NCBI GenBank assembly: GCA_019459485.1
Contig: JAIBEZ010000088.1
Span: 1-32,095 of the forward strand
Direction: 5' to 3'
Length of the DNA: 32,095 nucleotides
Source of the DNA: Prolixibacteraceae bacterium
GTDB taxonomy: Bacteria > Bacteroidota > Bacteroidia > Bacteroidales > Prolixibacteraceae
Shown here in pieces: positions 24,607-32,095 of this stretch. Within the stretch, counting starts at the first letter, position 1; every line of letters begins with the position of its first letter. Under the pieces are notes generated by a model that searched no databases, was not told where the DNA came from, and was given only the letters and a program-made list of their open reading frames with translations. The position numbers and the translations under genes are program-made.

Positions 24607-26604
24607 ATGAAAAATAAAATATATACAATCCTTCTATCCACCGCATTTTTAATAGGTGCAGGATCTTGCACCGATTTTCTCGAAGAGGATAACAAGGTTG
24701 GACAAACAGCAGATTTGCTTTATGCTACGGAAACAGGTATCGAGAGCCTGATAGCATCTTCTTATGCTTATTCCCGCACATGGTACGGAAAAGAAGCCGG
24801 ACTGGGTCTCTCAGAGATGGGATCTGACCTTTTCTACAGTGGTTTCGACAACAAACAGAAAAGTTTGAATTCATACAATCTTACTCCTGAAAGTTTGGAT
24901 GGGAATGTTGCCGATAATCCTTGTCTGGATCAATATTGGGAAGCTTTTTTCGCCGCAGTAAATGTTTGTAATACAGCATTGGAATATATACCGGTAAATA
25001 AACTTATCTCGGACACAAAGAAATCGCAACACATGGGTGAGGCCCATTTCCTTCGTGCATTCTATTATTGGCATTTGGTGAACATCTGGGGGCCTGTTCC
25101 ATATTACAAAACCCCAATCAATGCTGTGTCCACCGAAAGTTTTCGTGATTCTGAAGAAGTTGTTTACAGTAACATTCTGGCCGACCTCGATGAGGCTGTC
25201 AAAGAACTTGAAAACTCAAAAGCAAAATCGACACGTGCACATTACTGGGCTGTTCGGGCTTTCAAGGCCCGCGTGCTTCTTTATGCAGCATCGTGGCTGG
25301 GCGAAACAAGTATTACAACCAACAGCGCTTATTCAGGCCAGAATCTTTATACCCTGGCGAAAAACGAAGCTGATGCGGTTATTGGCAGTGGTATTGCTAC
25401 ATTCTACAACAAATACTCTGATGTCTGGACAATGACAAATGAGGACGTTGCAAAAAACAGCGAATCGATATGGGGAATAAATTATACTTCTCCCTTTTCA
25501 CTCAATGTGTTGCCTTACCGTATTAAAACGAATGCAAGTGGAGATCCATTGGATTTTAATAGCCTGATTATACGTACAGGACGTGCTACCGGTGGTGGTA
25601 ATGCAATGTTGCTGATGTTCGTGCCAAAGTGGAACAATGCAGGGAGCGATTTGTCAGATGTTTTTGTTCGCGTTACCAGTTTAACAGCCACCGTTAAGCA
25701 TAGTGTAACAGGAGTTGCCGTTTCCCCAGGTTCAACGTATTCAAAATATGGACGTGGTTTTACACGTTACGTTCCTTCGATGTATCTGGTTAATATTTTC
25801 AATAAAAACAGGGCAACCGATCAGCGTGTTGACGCTACTGTACGCGATGCATATACGATTGCACCGGGACTGGAAGGTTCTTCAAAGAAATATACAATGA
25901 TGCAGGATACAGGTCTTTATTATATGCCGGTTGATGGCAACAGCCCCGAAGCAATTGCCAGAATTGCACATGCGAAAAATCGTTATCGTATTCATACCCT
26001 TGTTGGTGGCCATCTTCCATTATATACCTCATTGGATCCTGCAAAGGCGCTTCCAACGAATACAATGCCTACCGCCGATCCTTATGGCGATGGCAGGTAT
26101 AAGAACGTCGCCTATGCCGGCGACCAGTCTTTCTTTGCCATCAAGAAATTTGATTCGGATGTTTATTCCCGTTCAGACAATGACAAGGTAACTCCTGAAA
26201 TTTATGACCGCGATGTGATGGTTCTTCGTTTGGCTGAAATATATCTGATTAAAGCCGAAGCTGAATTGAAAACCGGCGGAAGTGCTGCCGCGCTTGCAAC
26301 CTTGAATGTGCTTCGCGAAAAACGTGCAATAGCAGGAAAAGACAACTTGCTGACGGGACCAGTTACCCTTGAAACAATTCTTGACGAACGCGCTCTTGAA
26401 CTTTGTGGTGAACAGCAACGCTGGTTCGACCTCAAACGCACAAAAACATTGGTGAGCCGCGTGAAAGCATACAATGCGCAGGCTTCTGCGAATGTAAAGG
26501 ATTTCCATTTATTACGTCCGATTCCACAGGCGCAAATGGATGCGATTACCAATAAAACGGATGGCGCCGATCCAACTGGATTCTGGCAGAACCCAGGTTA
26601 TTAA
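24607..26604 (+). CDS. susD: SusD/RagB-like glycan-binding lipoprotein
   Basis: The 665-residue protein has a lipoprotein signal with Cys21 (GAGSC) followed by TDFLEEDN; acidic residues after the Cys fit the Bacteroidota surface-export signal. The helical TPR-type core is typical of SusD: LMGEAHFLRAFYYWHLV-like segment (HMGEAHFLRAFYYWHLVNIWG, residues about 140-160), RDSEEVVYSNILADLDEAV, and near the C-terminus VLREKRA, LDERALELCGEQQRWFDLKRT and LLRPIPQAQMD. It is longer than most SusD proteins (about 500-600). It caps the SusC barrel and captures oligosaccharides at the cell surface. A hairpin after its stop (26625-26655) separates it from the enzyme genes and may lower their expression relative to susCD. 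Confidence 0.95.
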   Translation: MKNKIYTILLSTAFLIGAGSCTDFLEEDNKVGQTADLLYATETGIESLIASSYAYSRTWYGKEAGLGLSEMGSDLFYSGFDNKQKSLNSYNLTPESLDGNVADNPCLDQYWEAFFAAVNVCNTALEYIPVNKLISDTKKSQHMGEAHFLRAFYYWHLVNIWGPVPYYKTPINAVSTESFRDSEEVVYSNILADLDEAVKELENSKAKSTRAHYWAVRAFKARVLLYAASWLGETSITTNSAYSGQNLYTLAKNEADAVIGSGIATFYNKYSDVWTMTNEDVAKNSESIWGINYTSPFSLNVLPYRIKTNASGDPLDFNSLIIRTGRATGGGNAMLLMFVPKWNNAGSDLSDVFVRVTSLTATVKHSVTGVAVSPGSTYSKYGRGFTRYVPSMYLVNIFNKNRATDQRVDATVRDAYTIAPGLEGSSKKYTMMQDTGLYYMPVDGNSPEAIARIAHAKNRYRIHTLVGGHLPLYTSLDPAKALPTNTMPTADPYGDGRYKNVAYAGDQSFFAIKKFDSDVYSRSDNDKVTPEIYDRDVMVLRLAEIYLIKAEAELKTGGSAAALATLNVLREKRAIAGKDNLLTGPVTLETILDERALELCGEQQRWFDLKRTKTLVSRVKAYNAQASANVKDFHLLRPIPQAQMDAITNKTDGADPTGFWQNPGY

Positions 26605-26624
26605 TATTGTAGTTTTATTCTATG

Positions 26625-26655
26625 ACACTGTCAGGGTTCTAAATCCTGGCAGTGT
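26625..26655 (+). terminator. Hairpin after susD, terminator or attenuator
   Basis: ACACTGTCAGG (26625-26635) pairs with CCTGGCAGTGT (26645-26655): ten Watson-Crick pairs and one G-T. The following TATAATTTTATCTTTT is T-rich but interrupted. It lies 20 bases past the susD stop and 33 bases before the GH28 gene, where partial terminators often set susCD above the enzymes. Confidence 0.6.
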
Positions 26656-26688
26656 TATAATTTTATCTTTTACCGATTAAGATACTGA

Positions 26689-28020
26689 ATGATGAGAATT
26701 ATCCATTTGTGCATAATCTGCATTTTGGGATTTACCCTGCAAAATTGTACTTCGGAAAAGAAAACCGATCTTTTTCCTGATGGAACAAAGATACCAACCT
26801 GGTTTTCGGAAGTGACAAAGATTAAATTGGAAGACCTCGGCACGCCGTTTAATATTGCAGACTTTGGTGCAATTAACGATAGTACGGTAATTCAAACTGC
26901 GATTATTCAAAAGGCAATAGATGACGCTCACAGTCAGGGCGGAGGAGTTGTTGTTATACCCAAAGGAACGTTCCTGAGCGGTGCATTGTTTTTTAAACCA
27001 AATACCCATTTGTATGTATCTGAAGGCGCTGTTTTAAAAGGTTCAGACAATATCGCTGACTATCCTTTTATTCCTTCAAGAATGGAGGGGCAGAGCATCG
27101 ATTATTTTGCAGCGCTCGTAAATGCTTATGGTGTGGATGGTTTTACTATTTCAGGAAAAGGAACAATTGACGGAAACGGGTTGAAATACTGGGAAGCCTT
27201 CTGGCAAAGACGAAAAGAAAACCCGAAATGCACCAATCTTGAAGTGTCCAGACCGCGTTTGGTGTTTATTTGGAATTGTGACAATGTACAGGTTCAGGAT
27301 GTTTCGCTTCACAACTCGGGATTTTGGAGCAGCCATTATTACCAATGCAACAATGTTAAGATTCTGGACGTGCATATTTTTTCGCCCCACGAACCGGTAA
27401 AAGCGCCAAGTACCGATGCCATCGATATTGATGTGTGCTCAAATGTATTGATCAAAGGATGTTACATGGCTGTAAATGATGACGCCATTGCCTTAAAAGG
27501 CGGAAAGGGTCCATGGGCAGATAAAGATTCCACGAATGGCGGGAATACCAATATCATCATCGAAGATTGCGAATTTGGATTTTGTCATGCAGCGCTAACC
27601 TGCGGCAGCGAAGCGATTCACAACAGGAACATTGTCATGCGAAATTGCTACGTGAAGGATGCCAAAAGGCTTTTGTGGCTGAAAATGAGACCCGATACGC
27701 CTCAGAAATATGAATACATTACTGTTGAAAATATCAAAGGCCAGGCATATAGTATGATTTATATAAAGCCGTGGACACAGTTTTTTGATCTAAAAGGAAG
27801 AGAAGATGTCCCATTGTCCTATTCTGAAAACATCACTTTAAGAAATATAGAACTCGACTGCGAAGTGTTTTTTGATATGGCCATCACCGAACATGACCGG
27901 TTGTCTGATTTTACTTTCGACAATCTGAAAATCACGGCAAAAAATGCTGATTACGACAAAGGATTGATAAATGGACTCACCCTTTCAAATGTGGTGGTTA
28001 ACGGAAAATTAATAGAATAA
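26689..28020 (+). CDS. GH28-family polygalacturonase-like enzyme with divergent active site, lipoprotein
   Basis: The 443-residue protein has a lipoprotein signal with Cys20 (LQNC). Its right-handed beta-helix begins with FNIADFGAINDST and AIDDAHSQGGGVVVIPKG, the standard GH28 opening. The acid motifs are present: STDAIDID (Asp243, Asp246 and Asp248) and NDDAIALKGG (Asp264, Asp265). The usual Gly-His-Gly is instead FCHAAL (His300), and the RxK substrate motif reads RLLWLKMRPD. Such changes point to a different subsite, perhaps rhamnogalacturonan or a branched uronide, rather than plain homogalacturonan. It follows susD and precedes the CE8 gene by 27 bases, within the pectin locus. Family membership is firm; the substrate is inferred. 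Confidence 0.88.
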   Translation: MMRIIHLCIICILGFTLQNCTSEKKTDLFPDGTKIPTWFSEVTKIKLEDLGTPFNIADFGAINDSTVIQTAIIQKAIDDAHSQGGGVVVIPKGTFLSGALFFKPNTHLYVSEGAVLKGSDNIADYPFIPSRMEGQSIDYFAALVNAYGVDGFTISGKGTIDGNGLKYWEAFWQRRKENPKCTNLEVSRPRLVFIWNCDNVQVQDVSLHNSGFWSSHYYQCNNVKILDVHIFSPHEPVKAPSTDAIDIDVCSNVLIKGCYMAVNDDAIALKGGKGPWADKDSTNGGNTNIIIEDCEFGFCHAALTCGSEAIHNRNIVMRNCYVKDAKRLLWLKMRPDTPQKYEYITVENIKGQAYSMIYIKPWTQFFDLKGREDVPLSYSENITLRNIELDCEVFFDMAITEHDRLSDFTFDNLKITAKNADYDKGLINGLTLSNVVVNGKLIE

Positions 28021-28047
28021 ATTAGCCCCTCAACGGGAATTTTTCAT

Positions 28048-29079
28048 ATGCAAAACAGAAGAGATAAAAATATTCAGCAAATGGGCAGTTCATTTGGGGT
28101 AAATGGCAAACTGAAAATACTTTTAATAGTGCTTGCTGCGCTGCTTATAAGCTTTCATTCGAAGGCCATAAACTACGACTTTGTGGTTGCTTTGGATGGA
28201 TCCGGAAACTTTGCTTCTATACAAAAAGCCATTGATGCCTGCAAAGCATTTCCTGATGCGCGGATTTTCATTTTTGTAAAAAACGGAACTTACAAAGAAA
28301 AACTGGTGGTTCCATCATGCAATACCCAATTGTCAATCGTTGGCGAGAGTGCCGATAAAACAATCATTTCCTACGACGATTATTTCGATAAGATCAACCG
28401 TGGCCGCAACAGCACATTTTATACTTACACACTGAAAGTGGAAGCCAATGATTTCCACCTTGAAAATATAACTGTTGAAAATACCGCAGGTTCGGTCGGA
28501 CAGGCAGTTGCGCTGCATGTTGAGGGTGACCGCTGCGTTTTTATCAATTGCCGGTTTTTGGGCAATCAGGATACTGTATATGCTGCCGGAAGGTTTAGCC
28601 GCCAGTATTTCTACAATTGTCACATCGAAGGAACCACCGACTTTATTTTTGGCGAAGCCACCACGCTCTTCGAAAACTGCGTCCTTCATGCCAAAGCCAA
28701 TTCATACATCACCGCAGCCAGCACTCCCGAAGGGAAACCTTTCGGTTTTGTTTTCCTGAATTGTAAATTGACAGCTGCTTCAGAAGTAAATAAAGTTTAT
28801 TTGGGACGCCCGTGGCGAAGTTTTGCCAAAGTTGCTTTCGTGAATTGTGAATTGGGTTCGTTTATTACTCCTGAAGGCTGGGACAACTGGTCGAAAGCCG
28901 AAAACGAAAAAACGGCTTGTTTTGCAGAATACAATAATACCGGAGCTGGCGCTTCGACAGTAACCCGGGTTTCATGGTCTGTTAAGCTTTCAGAAAAAGA
29001 TGCAGCCGAATATTCAAAGGATCATATTTTAATGTCTTCCGGATGGGATAAATATTCTCCGAAGTGGTATGATTTATAA
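28048..29079 (+). CDS. CE8 pectin methylesterase
   Basis: The 343-residue secreted enzyme removes methyl esters from homogalacturonan. An N-terminal hydrophobic signal (about residues 24-45) precedes YDFVVALDGSGNFASIQKAI, the conserved CE8 opening strand. The catalytic residues are all visible: GNQDTVYA (Asp175), DFIFG (Asp198) and LGRPWR (Arg254), matching the Asp/Asp/Arg triad of pectin methylesterases. Length fits a single beta-helix domain without additional modules. The N-terminus before the signal is longer than usual; an internal ATG at 28081 would give a more typical signal peptide and could be the real start. De-esterified galacturonan would then be open to the GH28 enzymes on both sides. 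It follows the first GH28 gene by 27 bases. Confidence 0.93.
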   Translation: MQNRRDKNIQQMGSSFGVNGKLKILLIVLAALLISFHSKAINYDFVVALDGSGNFASIQKAIDACKAFPDARIFIFVKNGTYKEKLVVPSCNTQLSIVGESADKTIISYDDYFDKINRGRNSTFYTYTLKVEANDFHLENITVENTAGSVGQAVALHVEGDRCVFINCRFLGNQDTVYAAGRFSRQYFYNCHIEGTTDFIFGEATTLFENCVLHAKANSYITAASTPEGKPFGFVFLNCKLTAASEVNKVYLGRPWRSFAKVAFVNCELGSFITPEGWDNWSKAENEKTACFAEYNNTGAGASTVTRVSWSVKLSEKDAAEYSKDHILMSSGWDKYSPKWYDL

Positions 29080-29135
29080 AATTTAGAAACCGAAAAGGTG
29101 AATTGTACAGATAAATAAATCAAAATTCAAAAGAT

Positions 29136-30830
29136 ATGAATCCATTTAAAATAATTTTCGCGTTGCTTGCTGCGGCAGTGTTTTTTTCATGTACAAACGC
29201 ACAACCTAAGCTTCAAACCAGTCAGGCTGACGATTTGTACAAGGGTATTGAATTCGACATGCCCCGTGTTCAGGAACCAGTTATACCGGCAAATTCAGTT
29301 TCGATTACCGATTTTGGTGCACAGAGCGGTGGACAGTTGCATTGTACACAGGCATTTGCCGATGCCATTGAGGCCGTTTCAGCAAAAGGCGGCGGACGGG
29401 TGATCATCCCTCGTGGAATTTGGCTGACCGGGCCAATTACACTGAAGAGTAACATCGAACTATATACCGAAACAGGCGCCGTGGTTATTTTTAGCGCCAA
29501 TAAAGATTTGTATCCGGTAGTTGAAACCAGTTTCGAAGGACTCAATACTTTCCGCTGTACTTCGCCAATAAATGGACGTAACCTGGAAAATATTGCCCTT
29601 ACCGGCAGTGGTATTTTCGATGGCTCGGGCGAGGCTTGGCGGGCGGTTAAAAAGGAAAAACTGACAGAATCGCAGTGGAAAAAGCTGGTTGCTTCAGGCG
29701 GTTTGGTGAGTGAAAACGGCAAAATTTGGTATCCATCGGAACAATTCATGAAAGGTGAAAAAAATGCTGAAATGAATGTTCCGAGTTCATTAAAAACCAA
29801 AGCGGAATTTGAGCAGGTTCGGGATTTTTTGCGTCCTGTAATGGTCAGCTTGATTTCGTGCAAAAAAGTACTGATTGATGGACCAACTTTTCAGAATTCC
29901 CCGGCCTGGAACATTCATCCGCTGATGTGCGAAGATTTCACCATGCGAAATACCACCGTTCGCAATCCATGGTTTTCGCAGAATGGCGATGGAATCGACA
30001 TTGAATCGTGCAAGAACAGCATTATACACGATTGCAGTTTTGATGTGGGCGACGATGCCATTTGTATCAAATCGGGTAAAGACAAAGATGGACGCGACCG
30101 TAATATGCCCAACGAAAACCTGATTGTGAAAAACTGTATTGTTTATCATGGTCATGGAGGGGTTACTGTTGGAAGCGAAATGTCAAGCGGCGTAAAGAAC
30201 CTTCATGTTTCCAATTGTACTTTCATTGGAACCGATGTTGGCCTGCGCTTTAAAAGCAACCGGGGCAGGGGAGGAGTCGTCGAAAATATTTACATTTCGG
30301 ATATCGAAATGATGAATATTCCAACCCAGGCCATTTCTTTCAACCTTTATTACAGCGGAAGGTCGGCATCCGAAGATCTTGAAGCCGGAGAAGATGGCAA
30401 AGTTCCTGCATTGTTACCTGTAACCGAGGAGACACCACAGTTCAAAAATGTTTTCATTCGCGATGTAAACTGCAAAGGCGCAATGACCGGAATATTCCTG
30501 CAGGGTCTGCCCGAAATGAAGCTGGAAAATATCGAACTAACCAATATTCAGATAGAATCCGACTATGGACTTGTGTGTATCGATGCCGATCAGGTAAAAA
30601 TCAAAAATCTAAACGTGAAAACAAAACACACACCGGTAGTTGATCTGCAAAACAGTGCAAATGTTTCTGTTGACGGACTGATTACTAAGGAAGGACAATA
30701 CCCAATAATTAAAGTTTCAGGTTCGCAAACCGGTGCAACTACGTTTATAAATGCTGGAATCACCAATCCTGAAACCCAATTGGTTGTAGGGAAAGAAGTT
30801 CCGCAGAATGTTGTTGAATTAGGAAAATAA
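29136..30830 (+). CDS. GH28 polygalacturonase (probably exo-acting), lipoprotein
   Basis: The 564-residue protein has a lipobox FFSC (Cys19) and an intact GH28 active site: NGDGID (Asp285, Asp288), GDDAICIKSG (Asp306, Asp307), YHGHGG (His340) and RFKS (Arg371, Lys373). The helix starts with VSITDFGAQSGG and GGGRVIIPRGIWLTGPI. At over 500 residues it matches the longer exo-polygalacturonase type, and an insertion of about 50 residues (about 165-235, rich in Lys, Glu and Trp) could close the cleft. It would release galacturonic acid from the chain ends of de-esterified pectin. The C-terminal 80 residues continue the helix (VKIKNLNVKTKH). Exo action is inferred from length and family knowledge. 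Confidence 0.93.
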   Translation: MNPFKIIFALLAAAVFFSCTNAQPKLQTSQADDLYKGIEFDMPRVQEPVIPANSVSITDFGAQSGGQLHCTQAFADAIEAVSAKGGGRVIIPRGIWLTGPITLKSNIELYTETGAVVIFSANKDLYPVVETSFEGLNTFRCTSPINGRNLENIALTGSGIFDGSGEAWRAVKKEKLTESQWKKLVASGGLVSENGKIWYPSEQFMKGEKNAEMNVPSSLKTKAEFEQVRDFLRPVMVSLISCKKVLIDGPTFQNSPAWNIHPLMCEDFTMRNTTVRNPWFSQNGDGIDIESCKNSIIHDCSFDVGDDAICIKSGKDKDGRDRNMPNENLIVKNCIVYHGHGGVTVGSEMSSGVKNLHVSNCTFIGTDVGLRFKSNRGRGGVVENIYISDIEMMNIPTQAISFNLYYSGRSASEDLEAGEDGKVPALLPVTEETPQFKNVFIRDVNCKGAMTGIFLQGLPEMKLENIELTNIQIESDYGLVCIDADQVKIKNLNVKTKHTPVVDLQNSANVSVDGLITKEGQYPIIKVSGSQTGATTFINAGITNPETQLVVGKEVPQNVVELGK

Positions 30831-30852
30831 GGGTTTTATTCTTGTCCGTCCC

Positions 30853-31037
30853 GTCACTTAAAAGTGACAGCCTGTCCCGATTATTTTTTCGGGAGCAAAG
30901 GATATCGCTCTGATCGACTAAACTGTATATTCGAGGTGATATTCTTTGCCGTTTGCCTTTAGGCAACGGACATAAAGGCGATAATGAATACCGTCCGCGC
31001 AAAATGGAATTCAAGGCATTAATCAATTTTCGGACGG
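30853..31037. repeat. Cluster of four hairpin-forming dyads between GH28 and CE12 genes
   Basis: Within the 255-bp gap four inverted repeats follow each other: GTCACT/AGTGAC (30853-30868), TCCCGA/TCGGGA (30875-30894), CCGTTTGCC/GGCAACGG with one bulge (30949-30969), and CCGTCCG/CGGACGG (30991-30997 with 31031-31037). No reading frame explains them. Possibilities are a decayed miniature mobile element, a terminator cluster or an RNA. The stems are seen; the nature is inferred. Confidence 0.5.
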
Positions 31038-31085
31038 AATAGAATCAACACTAAAAATTTCAACAACTTAAAAGAAGAATTGTAA

Positions 31086-31847
31086 ATGTATTACCGCACA
31101 TATAAATCAATTATTTGCTGCATCATTATTTTGGCAGGAATTGCCAAAATTGGTATTGCACAAAATACATCAGAAAACCGAATCACCGTTTTCACCATCG
31201 GCGATTCTACAATGGCCAATAAGAAATCGGAGGTTGCTCCTGAAACCGGCTGGTGCCAGGTTTTTTCGGTGTTTGTCGATCAGACTGTTGAAATTAAAAA
31301 CCGGGCAGTTAATGGACGAAGTACAAAAAGTTTTATTACTGAAGGCCGATGGAAAGCGGTGACTGATTCATTAAAAACTGGCGATTACGTGTTTATTCAG
31401 TTTGGCCACAACGACCAGAAAATTCAGGATTCGACCCGATACTCGGAGCCGTTCACAACTTACATGAAAAACCTTGAGCGTTTTGTGCGCGAAACCCGCG
31501 ATAAAGGCGCAACTCCAATTTTGTTTACTTCCATCGTTCGCCGGAAATTCGAAAATGGTTTCCTGACCGACACACATGGTAATTATCCGGCAGTTGTGAG
31601 GTTGATAGCTTCCGAAATGAATGTTTCATTGGTTGATTTGCAGTTGCTGACAGCCGGGGTGGTTACTGCTTTGGGCGATGAAGTTTCAAAACAAATTTAT
31701 CTCTGGACTTCGCCAACTGAAAAATTTCCGGAGGGAAGAAAAGACGACACACACCTGTGCGTTGAAGGTGCAAGGCTGGTTGCCAAGCTGGCAGCGCAAC
31801 AATTGATGTTGCTGGATAATTCGCTGGGTAGACAAATTAAGAAGTAA
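31086..31847 (+). CDS. CE12 rhamnogalacturonan acetylesterase (SGNH/GDSL hydrolase)
   Basis: The 253-residue secreted protein has a signal peptide (to about residue 25, ending GIAQ) and the four SGNH blocks: GDST (nucleophile Ser41), NRAVNGRSTKSF (block II Gly/Asn), GHND (block III Asn) and DDTHL (catalytic Asp220 and His223). The spacing and the TWGxC-like segment (ETGWCQVF) are those of CE12 enzymes such as YxiM/RhgT, which remove acetyl groups from rhamnogalacturonan I. It completes a set with CE8 and the GH28 enzymes. The gene lies 255 bases after the GH28 gene across a structured gap, so it may have its own promoter. Start ATG at 31086 is the first of the frame. No lipobox, so a periplasmic or secreted enzyme. 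Confidence 0.92.
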   Translation: MYYRTYKSIICCIIILAGIAKIGIAQNTSENRITVFTIGDSTMANKKSEVAPETGWCQVFSVFVDQTVEIKNRAVNGRSTKSFITEGRWKAVTDSLKTGDYVFIQFGHNDQKIQDSTRYSEPFTTYMKNLERFVRETRDKGATPILFTSIVRRKFENGFLTDTHGNYPAVVRLIASEMNVSLVDLQLLTAGVVTALGDEVSKQIYLWTSPTEKFPEGRKDDTHLCVEGARLVAKLAAQQLMLLDNSLGRQIKK

Positions 31848-31911
31848 GCAATGTTACAGCGCTTAGCGAATTAGGAAGAGCAAAGTCTCCCGACCAATAC
31901 CGATTGATGAT

Positions 31912-32095
31912 ACAAATTGTAGAACCTTGAAATCAATCCCTGGGAACCGTCCACAAATTGTAGAAGCCTCAACCGGAGTCAGAGGGGCCTTCTACAAAAT
32001 GTAGAAGCTTCAAACGGAGTCAGAGGGGCCTTCAAAAAAATGTATAAGCTTAAACCGGATTAAGAGGTGACTTAAAAAATAATTATAAGGAAAGA
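31912..32095. repeat. Degenerate 41-bp tandem repeat running off the window
   Basis: Units begin at 31912, 31953, 31994, 32035 and (partly) 32076, each 41 bases after the last. Units two and three agree at 37 of 41 positions and share the core CGGAGTCAGAGGGGCCTTC; unit four agrees with unit three at 32 of 41; the first is conserved mainly in ACAAATTGTAGAA. The joint of units two and three forms a perfect hairpin, CTTCTACA/TGTAGAAG (31989-32007). Since 41 is not divisible by three, it is not a protein repeat. There are no unique spacers between units. Confidence 0.85.

Noticed and set aside
29270-29863. 197-residue minus-strand frame inside the second GH28 gene
   Set aside because: It is opposite conserved GH28 sequence, with no recognisable domain.
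31912-32095. CRISPR array
   Set aside because: The 41-bp units are contiguous and degenerate, with no unique spacers and no cas genes in the window.

Overview
The window looks like a chromosomal segment of a Bacteroidota bacterium, probably class Bacteroidia (Marinilabiliales or Prolixibacteraceae-like; the family is a guess from gene content, not a database match). Supporting signs are a SusC/SusD pair, a one-piece hybrid two-component regulator, a double-glycine leader peptide, Bacteroidota-type promoter boxes (TAnnTTTG), few Shine-Dalgarno sequences and moderate-to-low GC.

Left part (1-6902). A 42-residue peptide gene with a GG leader sits on the minus strand at the edge and points out of the window. 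It is followed by a large membrane-anchored TPR-CHAT protein that converges on an ECF-like sigma factor; the two share a terminator that lies inside the 3' end of the CHAT gene. A structured, apparently orphan leader-like segment follows. Next come a TonB-family energy transducer and a divergently transcribed POTRA/beta-barrel outer-membrane protein.

Middle part (6910-15616). A SNF2-family helicase on the minus strand is followed by a plus-strand run: two subunits resembling NfnA and NfnB (electron-bifurcating ferredoxin/NAD(P)H oxidoreductase), a dihydroorotate-dehydrogenase-like flavoprotein with an altered signature, and a secreted protein with three LysM domains and a periplasmic-binding-protein-like domain. 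A 7-bp tandem repeat that is also part of a 16-bp inverted repeat lies between nfnB and the DHOD-like gene.

Right part (15672-32095). This is a pectin-utilisation locus. A hybrid two-component sensor/regulator (beta-propeller, histidine kinase, receiver, AraC) precedes a 34-residue single-pass membrane peptide, a GH105 unsaturated galacturonyl hydrolase, SusC, SusD, a GH28 enzyme with an unusual active site, a CE8 pectin methylesterase, a canonical GH28 and a CE12 rhamnogalacturonan acetylesterase. Together these would sense pectin fragments, strip methyl and acetyl groups, cut galacturonan or rhamnogalacturonan chains, import oligomers and process unsaturated ends. No polysaccharide lyase is in the window, although GH105 acts on lyase products, so lyases probably lie beyond the right edge or elsewhere. 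The window ends inside a degenerate 41-bp tandem repeat.

The least explained parts are the GG-leader peptide, the CHAT/sigma pair, the leader-like segment near 3958-4071, the 34-residue membrane peptide ahead of the pectin genes, and the 41-bp repeat. All assignments come from reading the sequence; no homology search was run.
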